This document shows positions 10,873-20,724 of a stretch of 64,000 nt of DNA, piece after piece. This DNA comes from Tetracentron sinense (taxonomy: Eukaryota; Streptophyta; Magnoliopsida; Trochodendrales; Trochodendraceae). The stretch lies in the NCBI GenBank assembly GCA_015143295.1, contig CM026557.1:27933760-27997759 (forward strand). Direction: 5' to 3'. The notes under the pieces are model-generated. The model searched no databases. It was not told where the DNA came from and saw only the letters and a list, made by a program, of their open reading frames with translations. The position numbers and the translations under genes are program-made. The first letter of the stretch is position 1; every line of letters begins with the position of its first letter.

Positions 10873-12165
10873 ATGGCTTTCGTTTTGTCGTTAATCCTTC
10901 TTGCCTATCTCATGTCTGGCGTTCCCAAACGTCGGAGGTTGGTCCTCAACAACCAAGAGGATCCTCCTCAAGATGAGGAAAACCTAGAGCCATTTACTTT
11001 CACTCCAATAGGGCATGGTATTTCCATTGGGGACAGGCCAATTCGTAGAATGATTGATTCTACAATTGAGAATCGTCAAAAATCTTTGGCTGATAAAACT
11101 CGGAAAAATAAAGGTAAAGCTTCATCTTCCCAGTCCAGTAAGTTATCCCAGTTTATAAGTCCTACTGCTGCTCAACTCTATAGTGAGTATTTTAGCAAGA
11201 AAGGTGTTATGGTTGAAAGGGACATACATATTTCTGATTTTGGTGATTATTATCTTCCTACACTCATTTCAGATCGTCAATGGGAAGGTATACTTACCTT
11301 ATCCGGTCCTGCTTCTGTCCAGTTAGTTAGAGAATTTTACTCTAATTTTTCTGAAATCAACCAGAAAAAATGGTCATTTAAATCTCGAGCATTAGAACAA
11401 TCTGTTGTCATAAATGCTGATTTGGTTTCTAAATTCCTTGGGTGTCCTCGAGTTCCAAATGCATATTATCCTTATATTTATAAGACTGATGAGGATAAAG
11501 ACTCCATGGAACATGTTGTTACCTTTCTTAGTGGTACTCCTACGTTTTGGGTTGGGTCTCTTATTGAAGTGGCGAAACTCACTAAGGATGCTAGACTAGT
11601 AAACCTAGTTATGAGTGCAAATATCCATCCAAAGGTTCATACTGCGGACCTTAGGGAAGATAGAGCTAGATTTCTGTTTAGTCTTCTACGTGGGCGTGAT
11701 ATTGATCTTGCCGCTCACATCATTGACTTGATGATCCAAGCCCATCAAACTAGTACAGCAGTTGGAGCCCTACCATTTGGTTCACTCATCACTAAACTTC
11801 TTAGTTCTCAAGGAGTTATCGCTCCTCCTGGTGTTCCTACTCGAGTTCCTAAGGGTCCAATCAACAAAAAGACCCTAGCTCAGAGTTTTTCACATGTCTC
11901 AGTTCGAGATACAGAGGAGGGAGCAGAAGTTGGTGCTGGGTCATCTCGTCCTCCTCCGACCACTATGGATGATCTTGGGAGGATGATGCGAGAGATGCAG
12001 ATGGATCTCCGGACTCATGTTTTATCATACGAGGAGTTTACTACAGAGGTTCGTGGTAGACTTGGATCTCTTGATGCAGCCGTGCTAGGAGTACAGAGAG
12101 ATGTTCGGGATTTTCGAGCTTACTATGAGTCCCAGCTCACTTCTGATGATGAACAGGAGGGATAG
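10873..12165 (+). CDS. Copia-B extra (env-like) ORF, putative plant transposon protein
   Basis: An open 430-codon frame after pol, the position of the env-like ORF of SIRE/Maximus elements. Residues about 95-260 resemble the 'putative plant transposon protein' domain (Pfam Transposase_32 type): SAAQLYS-like entry, then VQLVREFYSNF and a VVINADLVSKFLGCP-type segment. The name is historical; no transposase activity is known. The N-terminus is basic and low-complexity, and the C-terminus (about 370-430) has coiled-coil character. The first ATG adds a 13-residue hydrophobic stretch (FVLSLILLAYL). The next ATG at 10912 (MSGVPKRRR) would give a nuclear-type basic start and matches the style of the Copia-A copy better. 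The frame is open although pol is broken. Confidence 0.75.
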   Translation: MAFVLSLILLAYLMSGVPKRRRLVLNNQEDPPQDEENLEPFTFTPIGHGISIGDRPIRRMIDSTIENRQKSLADKTRKNKGKASSSQSSKLSQFISPTAAQLYSEYFSKKGVMVERDIHISDFGDYYLPTLISDRQWEGILTLSGPASVQLVREFYSNFSEINQKKWSFKSRALEQSVVINADLVSKFLGCPRVPNAYYPYIYKTDEDKDSMEHVVTFLSGTPTFWVGSLIEVAKLTKDARLVNLVMSANIHPKVHTADLREDRARFLFSLLRGRDIDLAAHIIDLMIQAHQTSTAVGALPFGSLITKLLSSQGVIAPPGVPTRVPKGPINKKTLAQSFSHVSVRDTEEGAEVGAGSSRPPPTTMDDLGRMMREMQMDLRTHVLSYEEFTTEVRGRLGSLDAAVLGVQRDVRDFRAYYESQLTSDDEQEG

Positions 12166-12797
12166 TTCGTGATTGGAGTTTATCTTAGTCGAGTGATAGT
12201 TTTTATTTGACATTTTGATGTATTTTGTCTTGGTTGTACTTAGTACAAACCTACTTGGATATTATTGACTTGTTATGTATGTATACATTTGAATGGTTTA
12301 TGCTCATTATCTTCTATCTCATCTCATTTCGATGGTTATACATTACTTTTCTAGTCCACCTTTGGCATTTCGAGCCAAAAAGGGGGAGTGTTATGTAATG
12401 TGTTAATGAGTTGGATAAGGTTGTGTTAATGTGTTGGATAAGGTTATAAATGTTTTGGATGAGGTTATAAATGTTTTGGATGATGTTATGGAATGCTTAA
12501 CCTGGGAATGTTTAACCTGTTATGGATATAGTATTGTAGAATTGTGGATGTTATGTAATAAGTATTTTCATTCTTCCAATATTTTATCCCATATTTTATT
12601 TCCCATGCTTCACAGGTTTTTGATTTAGCATGTGTAGGCAAACAGGTTCTAAGTTTGGTGAATCATGACAAGCTAACATGTCAAAAGTCCTGTAATTATA
12701 TTTTTTAGTCATGTAAAGGTCAATTTTCCATTTTTGAATCAATTGGGAAAATTTGAACCTAGTATATGAATTAGTCTTGTTTTGTCCTGGAATTGTC
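12166..12797 (+). other. Copia-B 3' non-coding region
   Basis: AT-rich, with no coding signal. It holds an extra polypurine-like tract, AAAAAGGGGGAG (about 12377-12388), and a short run of GTTATAAATGTTTTGGATGA-type direct repeats (about 12415-12490, period near 20-22 bp). Confidence 0.6.
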
Positions 12798-12809
12798 AAA
12801 GGGGGAGAT
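12798..12809 (+). other. Polypurine tract of Copia-B
   Basis: AAAGGGGGAGAT abuts the TG of the 3' LTR. This is the usual plus-strand primer form in SIRE-type elements. Confidence 0.88.
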
Positions 12810-14038
12810 TGTAAATCCCTAAATAGGTGTTGGCAAATTCCGTGATCATTAGATAGGTCATATGAGTCGAGTCGTCGAGTCATGTTCAACTTGTCAGAAG
12901 AGAAGAGCTAAAGCTTAAAGAAGATTGAAGAAAGAGAAGAAAAAGCTTCTACTCTGGATCTAGACAGGTAATGGACTTAGAGACCCCTACCTAGGTTGGT
13001 TTTGGCTTAGATAACTCTAAACATACCTAGGAGGATAGTTTTAAACCTAACAAAGTTGTTTGATCTTAGTTGAATCAAATAAACATGAAAAGACATATGG
13101 TTTGAACAAAATTCTGTCTCAACCGATCGCTCGGTATTGGGACCGATCGATCGGTGGCCTATCGAGCGATCGGTGGCTATCGACTGGACAAAAAGTTTGT
13201 ATGGGGTATTTTTCCAGAGAGATGATTTATAACCGAGCGATCGGTCATTTGGACCGAGCGATCCGTTTTGGACCGAGCGATCGGTAGTGAGCACCGATCG
13301 ATCGGTCCCCGTAAAAAGAATTTTTCTTTTTCTGGATTCTTTTTTTAAACCCTATATAAACAACTTTTTGGAGACCTAATTCGTGTCATTGATTTTTTTG
13401 AAAGAGTAGAGGTCTGAGAAACTCGTCTAGGGTTTTTCTTATTGCTTTTATTAGATCTTTGTTGATCCCTCCTCTTTCTTAGATCTTAGAGAATGCAAGT
13501 ATAGATCTAAACCCTTGATCTTGCATTGTGTGATCTCAGATCTGTATGAGATCCCTCTAGGGTTTGAAATTTCTAAATTGATTCACAACCCTATACCTTG
13601 TGTGTGTGTCCGGTGTTTGATCCGGAGCCTTCGTGGAAGGAGATCGATCGTGTGTGATCGTGGTTTTTGAAGTAGCTTGAAAAGATTTGGTCGGTGTGGA
13701 ACCGAAGCTGCTACGGCGGAGATCGAACCTGCTGGTTCGTGGAAATCAAGAGTAAGAGTCTATACCTAGGAACGTCGTTTCTGTTTTGGTAAGGTCTTGT
13801 CTTGTACTTGATATCTTTTCATAGTGAAGTTTATTGCTGGACAAGGTCCCGTGGTTTTTTCCCGTTAGGGTTTTCCACGTAAAAATCTTCTGTGTTTGAT
13901 TTATGTGGATTGTCTGATTGAATTGTTTATTGATTTCTAAACATATTAATTGAAAAATTAAAATTGGTTAGAAATTATTAGCTAGACCTATTCACCCCCC
14001 CTCTAGGTCTTAGAGATCATTGATCTGGATAAATTTCA
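12810..14038 (+). repeat. Copia-B 3' LTR
   Basis: 1229 bp, TGTAAATCCC to AAATTTCA. It matches the 5' LTR apart from about a dozen substitutions and one extra unit of 19-20 bp inside its palindrome array (array at 13122-13308). TATA box at 13353-13360. Confidence 0.96.
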
Positions 14039-16620
14039 GATGAAATAAAATCTCAAAACATGATATGCTTTTCTGCTGTAGATGAAGCAAGTTGGCTATG
14101 GCATAGGAGACTAGGACATGCTAGTATGGATCTTTTTGGTCCAAATGAAGTAGCTAGCCTAGCTGGAAAAACTTATGCTTTTGTTATAGTGGATGATTTT
14201 TCAAGATACTCATGAGTACAATTTCTTTCTCATAAAAATGAAGCACATTCTCTATTTAAAAATTTTTGTAAAAGAGTTCAAAATGAAAAAGGTTATTCTA
14301 TTAACAACATAAGAAGTGATAGATGAGGAGAATTTAAAAATAAAGAACTTGATTCATTTTGTGATGAAAATGGTTTTAATCATAATTTTTCAGCACCTAG
14401 AACTCTACAACAAAATGGTGTAATAGAGAAAAAGAATAGATCCCTTCAAGAAATGACAAGAACAATGCTTAATGAAAATAAATTACCTAATTATTTTTGG
14501 GCTGAAGCCATTAACACTTCATGTTATGTAATTAATAGAGTTGTTATAAGGAACAAGTTAAATAAAACTCCCTATGAGCTTTGGAACGGAAGAATTTCTA
14601 ATATAAGTTATTTTAAGGTGTTTGGATGTAAATGCTTTATACTTAATAATAAACAACATCTTAAGAAATTTGATGCTAAATCTGTGGAAAGAATTTTCTT
14701 AGGATATTCTACAAATAGAAAAGCTTATAGAGTGTTTAATAAGAAATTATTAATTGTTGAAGAATCAATTCATGTAGTTTTTGATGAATCAAATCCATTT
14801 AACAAAATCAATACTAATATTGATGATGAAACTGAAAATCTTCCAAAAGAGCTATCCAACTTAGAAATCAACATAGAAAATAAGGATAATCAAGAAAAAG
14901 AAGAATCAAGTGATAAACCCATTGAAATAGATAATGAAGAAGTAAATGAAGATGAAGAATCCTATCAACTTCCTAAAGCTTGGAAATTAATAAAAGATCA
15001 TCCTAAAGATGTAATACTTGGTAAATTGGAACAAGGGGTTAGAACAAGAAGAAATCTAATGAACCTTGCATTCTTAAGTCAAATTGAATCTAAAAATACC
15101 CTAAAAGCTATTGAAGATGAATCTTGGGGCATTGCAATGCAAGAAGAATTAAATCAATTTGATAGAAATCAAGTTTGGGATCTAGTACCTAGACCAAATG
15201 ACAAATCTATAATTGGAACAAAATGGGTCTTTAGAAATAAAAATGATGAAAATAGGAATGTGGTTAAAAATAAAGCTAGACTAGTAGCTCAAGGTTACAA
15301 CTAAGAAGAAGGGATAGACTATGATGAAACATTTGTCCTGGTTGCTAGACTAGAAGCTATAAGAATGTTACTTGCATTTGTTGGTCATAAAGAGTTTAAA
15401 CTATATCAAATGGATGTAAAAAGTGCATTTCTAAATGGGTACATCAATGAAGAAGTTTATGTAAATCAACTACCTTGCTTTGAAAATCATAAATTTCGTA
15501 ATCATGTATTTAAGCTAACTAAAGCCTTATATGGATTAAAGCAAGCTCCAAGAGCTTGGTATGATAGGCTAAGTAGCTTCTTAATTGAAAATGGTTTCAC
15601 AAGAGGTAAAATTGATACAACTCTATTCATAATGACCAAAGATGATGATATGCTAATAATTCAGATCTATGTAGATGATATCATATTTGGATCAACAAAT
15701 GAATCTTTTTGTAAAATATTTGCTAAAACTATGCAAAAAGAATTTGAAATGAGCATGATGGGTGAATTAACATTCTTCTTAGGACTCCAAATTAAACAAA
15801 CCAAATAAGGAACATTTGTTAATCAAGCTAAATATACTAAAGAACTACTTAAAAAGTTTGAAATAGAAAATACTAAAATAATGGATACTCCTATGAGTCC
15901 ATCAATCAAACTTGATAAGGATGAAAAAGGGAAAAGTGTTGATGAAAAACTCTATAGAGGCATAATTAGAGAAGCCTATTATATCTCACTGCAAGTAGAC
16001 CTGACATTATGTTTAGTGTTTGCATTTGTGCAAGATTCCAATCTTGTCCAAAAGAATCTCACTTAACTGCTATAAAAAGAATTTTCAGATATTTACTTGG
16101 AACAATTAATTTAGGCTTATGGTATCCAAAAGACACAAACTTAGATCTAATAAGCTATTCAGATACAGACTTTGCTGGATGCAAAATAGATAGAAAAAGC
16201 ACTAGTGGAACTTGTCACTTTTTAGGACTTTCTCTTGTTTCATGGTTTAGTAAGAAACAAAATTCAGTGGCCTTATCCACAGCTGAGGCTGAGTATATGG
16301 CAGCTGGACTTTGTTGTGCTCAAACTCTCTACATGAAAAAACAGCTAGAAGATTTTAAACTTATTTATACTAAAATTCCTATTAAGTGTGATAATACAAG
16401 TGCAATTTGCATGACTAAGAATCCCATTCAACACTCAAGAACTAAACACATAGAAATAAGATATCATTTTATTAGAGATCATGTGCAAAATGGAAATGTT
16501 ATCTTGGAATTTGTGGATACAATTAATCAGCTTTCTGATATTTTTACCAAACCTCTACAGTCTGATAGGTTTAGTGCTTTGAGAAGAGAATTGAGAATGA
16601 CTAGTCTGAATGATCTAACT
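14039..16620 (+). pseudogene. Copia-A pol remainder: IN-RT-RH, broken
   Basis: Continuation of Copia-A after the Copia-B insertion. It starts at a GAG-pre-integrase piece ([15 protein letters not shown]-like, about 14085). Integrase core pieces follow (VIVDDFSRYS about 14185; a NGVIEKKNRSLQE segment about 14415). RT follows (SIIGTKWVFRNKND about 15205; [11 protein letters not shown] about 15672). RNase H has STAEAEYMAAG (about 16279) and HIEIRYHFIRD (about 16450). It is AT-rich compared with Copia-B and carries several breaks. Confidence 0.88.
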
Positions 16621-16802
16621 TAATCAAGATCAAAAGCAATCAACAACTTAAAATTTTTAATTTGATATGCCGATAACTTGTTTGATTGTTTAATAGTTTG
16701 AATTACATACATTATGATAATTTTTGATTTCTTGATGAATCTTTGACTTGAAGGAAAATAGGTAAAAAACTTAAGAGAAATCAATCCTTCATATTCAGAA
16801 CT
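16621..16802 (+). other. Copia-A spacer after pol
   Basis: AT-rich non-coding stretch between RNase H and the internal motif array. Nothing else is visible. Confidence 0.5.
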
Positions 16803-17016
16803 GAATTCGGTGACGAATTCAATCTAGAATGTGATTTCGGTGATGAATGTTTGGGAAATATAGAAAACAGAATGTTTTTTGTACTCAGTTCGGCGACGAA
16901 CCTGGATGAGTCATCCATTTCATCGACGAAGTCAATTCGAAATTAAAAAACATTAGGGTTCCTAACTCAATTTCGGCGACGAATTCAGGGACGAAACCCA
17001 TTTCGGTGACGAATTG
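16803..17016 (+). promoter_or_regulatory. Internal TTCGGCGACGAA array before the extra ORF of Copia-A
   Basis: About six copies of TTCGGYGACGAATTC or close forms, often inside a GAATTC...GAATTC frame that is nearly palindromic. The same motif fills the U3 region of the Copia-A LTR (32896-33110). It ends about 135 bp before the ATG of the extra ORF, with a weak TATA-like ATACAAATAG near 17022 between them. This parallels the GATCG pair in Copia-B at the same place. Confidence 0.65.
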
Positions 17017-17151
17017 AGTTGTGAATACAAATAGTAACCCCCAAATCCGATTATTTTTAAACCTAATCTTTCCCTCCAAAGTTCCTATTCCATTGCTCGT
17101 GCACCCTTCCTTTTTCCAAAACCAAGCAAATCTTTCCAAATCTCTCAGAGA

Positions 17152-18043
17152 ATGCCTCCAAGAATGAAGAATGCATCAGTAGAGCCACCAAAGAAGAAAT
17201 CAAGAACTGATAAAGGAAAAGAACCGGCTTCAAGCTCAGCCCCAGCTCCTGTGAAGTTCAAGCAAGCAAAGTACGAGAAGCTATTCAAAGATAAATTCTT
17301 ATCTCGTTTCCCTCTTTATGGTAGAGTTGTCAATTTTGTTAGTTTTGATGCCTATGGGCTAGAACCCATAAAAATCCTTTTCTCTGCCCTAAAATGGGAT
17401 AAATTTCTTAAGTCTAACAATCTTATGTTTCCTGAGTTAGTTAAACTCTTTTACACCCACTTTCACTTCAATCAATCTGAATCCCTCATTACTTCGTTTG
17501 TATTAGGTAAAAACATCTCTTTTCACCTAAATCAATTGCACTCAATTTTGAAAATTCCTTAGCGTACCCTTCAAACTTTTGTGAATGGTCAGTGGACCAG
17601 TCATGAAGGATTTGATGTGGTTGAAGCACTGAAAATGATGTGCATAAACCAAGATTTCACCACTCCTTTTCAACCTAAAGTTAAAGACCTTACCCTCACA
17701 GCTAGACTCATTCACCACATAATAAATAACCTATAACCTAGTTCCTAGGGCGGGTGGTAGGGAGTATCTCACCTATTTTGATGTCTTCCTTATGTGGTGC
17801 ATCCTAACCACCACACCCATTGATCTCTCCTACATCATTGTCCATTGTATGGATGATGCATTTAAGAGAAAATCAAGGTATCTTCCTTTTAGTCAGGCCC
17901 TGACTAAAATCTTTAAACATTTTAATGTTCCCCTATCATCCCAAACATATTTTGTCACTCCTGATGACTCCTCTATTTATAGCAAAGCAACCATTCAAAG
18001 AATGGGCTATACTTGGAATGACACCCAGAAGGTTTGGACTCCC
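17152..18043 (+). pseudogene. Copia-A extra (env-like) ORF, first piece
   Basis: Starts MPPRMKNASVEPPKKKSR, a basic low-complexity N-terminus. A region resembling the 'putative plant transposon protein' domain follows (KYEKLFKDKFLSRFPLYG, then LVKLFYTHFHFNQ). It is the same kind of ORF as at 10873-12165, at the same place after pol, but only distantly similar. It is broken and cut by the solo LTR at 18043/18044. Later pieces of the same region lie at 20454-20724 and 31049-32007. Confidence 0.75.
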
Positions 18044-18760
18044 TGTAACGCCCCAAAATACCCCCTAGGAGTTTAGGGATATTTTAGGTGTCACACTGCG
18101 AACCTATCAAACCAACCTGTAATGCACAAGATAAAATACAGTACTAACAATGATAATCAGAGCGCGGAAGCTAACATATATACGGAAGCGTAAACAAATT
18201 TTCATTTCTTCTGATGATCCAAAATAGTATTCCAAGTTAACATAAATACAAGACATGTCTAAGCCTAAGGTGGACAGGCCCACCTATCAAAATATCAAAA
18301 TACACCAAACCCTCTCATACTCTCCCCTCAACAGTAGTCGAGGTATGGCCACGCATCGAGGTCTCGGTCCGCCTGAGACTGTAATGGGATAGCCGACTCT
18401 CTCTCCTCTGTATACTCTTCCTCGACCCAAGGCTCCGGGTCGAGGGCTCCCTCAGTACCTGCCGACATGAAAGTACGGCTGAGCATGGAATACTCAGCGA
18501 GTACAAGCTACTAGCAGACCATAACAATAACAAAAACGCATAATAGTAATATCATACAAGCAGCAATAGAAACATCACAAAGAAACAGTATAGGGCATGA
18601 CACAATACAAGCATCCTGACGTGCGTACATGAATGCGAAAATGCCGATAAAACTCATGCTTCAAACCCTTGTCATGTCCCGGTATGCCTCGTAGAAATCA
18701 TGTATGCGTGCATGCATGAATGCATGATCATCATCTTGTAAACTTCCATCTTGTAAACTT

Positions 18761-19079
18761 GTGAGCCAGAGGCTAGCACCCGAATCTCCCTGGGCTGCCA
18801 ACCTCCTTGATATGCGATGCACTTGTGAGCCAGAGGTTAGTACCCGAATCCTCCCTGGGCTACCAACCTCCTTGTTATGAAATGCACTTGTGAGCCAGAG
18901 GTTAGTACCCGAATCCTCCCTGGGCTACCAACCTCCTTGTTATGCAATGCACTTGTGAGCCAGAGGCTAGCACCCGAATCCTCCCTGGGCTACCAACCTC
19001 CTTGTTATGAAATGCACTTGTGAGCCAGAGGCTAGCACCCGAATGTCCCTGGGCTACCAACCTCCTTGTTATGCAATGC
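18761..19079. repeat. 65-bp tandem repeat in solo LTR S
   Basis: About 4.9 copies of a 64-65 bp unit, each starting GTGAGCCAGAGG and containing CCCTGGGCTACCAACCTCC. Copies differ at only a few sites. In C/D/F LTRs the equivalent place holds a different array (GAGGGAAGGGAGACCCTTCTT units), and in G/H a loose AGAGCAT array. Confidence 0.92.
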
Positions 19080-20055
19080 TTTCTTGTTGTTTATTATATG
19101 CACATGCTCTTGAAATCACGGTTCATGTTATTATGCGTGCTCGTGTACGTGTCCATAGTGACAATCATGATAATGGAAATAACCAAATATGACATTATAA
19201 TTCAATTCATGATATGAACATAAGTAACATAAGTAGTTTGCATAACATTTGATCAATTTATCATTTATAAGGACACATGCATAAAACCCATTTCCATGTC
19301 CTTCATTGAGATCATTTATTCATAGTTTAGGCATTTTGTCAAACACTTTCATACGTTATTCCTTAGTAGTTTATCTCCTTCTTTTTAATGCATATTTTCC
19401 ATTCAATCACACAAGGGTAAGTTTGTTATTTGTACAATGCCCATCCTCCATTTTCCAATCCACATCCCACACATCATATATCACACATTCGGCATCCAAT
19501 CGCCGTATCCAACCTCCATCCAAGCATCCCTACTCTTTCTTTATCTTGTTTATATTTATTATAGATGACACATTTTGTAAGGAATAAAACACACTAACAA
19601 GAATCATATTTCATAAGGAAAAACCTAGATTTATTGCTAGGGTAAGTTAGTAGGGTGTACTAACCTTAGATCAAGGTTTGATCTTGAAGAAACCTTGAAA
19701 TAGAAGCTCTAATTGGAAGGAGGAAGCCTTTGCTTGAAGGGGACTTGAGTTGGGGGAAGAAACCTCTTTCAAAACGTGAGTGAGTGCTGCCCTAGCTTGG
19801 AGAATGCACCTCCACACGAGCTTGAGTTGAAATCTTGAAGAAGACGTGCTTGGGGACGATCTAGGGTCTTCACCCCTTTGATTTCTTCTCCAAAAGCAAC
19901 CTAGGTTTAGAGCTTTCTCCTCCTCTCTCTCTATCTCTCAAAATCCCTCAAATGTTGTAAGTGAGGCCTCAAAGGGTCGAGCAAACCCTTATGGGTAAGG
20001 GTTTAACACCCAAAAGACGAAAACGCCCTTACTGAAATTTCTGCAAAAACGCGAA

Positions 20056-20242
20056 GACCGAGCGATCGGTGGTTATGACCGATCGATCGGTTGCCTACCG
20101 AGCGATCGGTGTTTATGACCGATCGACCGGTCAAAAACTCACTCTCTGGAAAATTTCCCCATACAAAATTTCTGACCGCGCGATAGCTACCGATCGATCG
20201 GTTATGGACCGATCGATCGCTGACTGGACCGAGCGATCGGTT
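20056..20242 (-). promoter_or_regulatory. GATCG palindrome array in solo LTR S
   Basis: About eight copies of ACCGATCGATCGGT or ACCGAGCGATCGGT-type motifs. A non-repetitive core lies inside (20132-20192), reading on the minus strand GCTATCG...TTTGTATGGGG...TTTTCCAGAGAG. The same core, in the same order relative to the LTR start, is in the Copia-B LTR at 3188-3240. Confidence 0.7.
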
Positions 20243-20453
20243 CTCTGTATGTCTGGACTGTTTTGACCATATCTTTTGACTCGCTCGTCGGATTTCGACG
20301 ATTCAACTTGCGTTGGGTTTGTCTTTCGAAAACGCACATTTCTGACGTTTCAGAATTTCCGATTTCTCCCTTATTTATTAATTAGACTACAAAAATGGCC
20401 AATTAGCTACGAAGGTGCTATTCATTAAGGATGAAAAAGTCCGGGGTGCTACA

Positions 20454-20724
20454 CTCCCAAACCCTTTGCCTCTCAGTCCTCCTCTCTTCCTTCTAGTACT
20501 CCAGCACCTATTCCTACTCCATCTATACCTATTCCCGCTCCCACTCCATTTATCCCTACCTCTTCTAATGCACCCTTGGTAGAGCATCAGGCTGAGCAAC
20601 AGCAAGAATCAGTGACAAAGGTGGAACCCCAGGCTGAGCAGCAGCCAGTACTAGTAGAGGATCCTGTAGATGTGCTTCAGGGTGAGCAGCTCCCTAGAGA
20701 TGAGTTGCCTGACTGGTCTGATTT
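20454..20724 (+). pseudogene. Copia-A extra ORF, middle piece
   Basis: Proline/serine-rich, then glutamine/glutamate-rich coding-type sequence (LPLSPPLFPSSTPAPIPTP-like, then EHQAEQQQESVTKVEPQAEQ-like) between the solo LTR and Gypsy-C. It is low in complexity, as expected for the linker of an env-like SIRE ORF. It is bounded by the insertion sites at both ends. Confidence 0.7.

Larger units (their letters stand above)
2842..14038 (+). mobile_element. Copia-B: SIRE-type Ty1/Copia element, nearly whole, few breaks
   Basis: An 11.2-kb element with LTRs at 2842-4050 and 12810-14038, both TG...CA. It is flanked by an exact GATGA duplication (2837-2841 and 14039-14043) in the protease of Copia-A. 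Order inside: priming site, gag, protease, integrase, RT, RNase H, a 1.4-kb spacer, a long extra ORF, and a polypurine tract. About 13 substitutions in 1.2 kb of LTR plus one 19-20 bp repeat-unit difference suggest roughly 0.4 My at an assumed 1.3e-8 per site per year. The gag-pol part has about three to four breaks. The extra ORF is open. Its LTR is unrelated to that of Copia-A. Confidence 0.96.
18044..20453 (-). repeat. Solo LTR S (Ty3/Gypsy, G/H-related) in Copia-A
   Basis: 2410 bp, TG...CA, flanked by exact CTCCC duplications (18039-18043 and 20454-20458) with no internal element. This is the product of LTR-LTR recombination. Orientation is minus: its right end matches the right end of the Gypsy-G LTR almost word for word (GGGGTGCTACA, and the block with TTTTGACTCGCTCGTCGGAT). 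The left end TGTAACGCCCC differs from the TGTCGCGACCC of G and C, so it is a separate subfamily. It holds a 65-bp tandem array (18761-19079), the conserved CTGAGCATGGAATACTCAG block (18479-18497) and a GATCG array (20056-20242). Confidence 0.93.

Noticed and set aside
10873-12165. Host gene with a signal peptide
   Set aside because: It lies between pol and 3' LTR of Copia-B, matches the SIRE extra-ORF position and domain, and a similar ORF is in Copia-A. The hydrophobic start is short and a second ATG follows.
19306-19587. Small serine/tyrosine-rich open frame in solo LTR S
   Set aside because: Inside an LTR, AT-rich, no conservation in the related LTRs.
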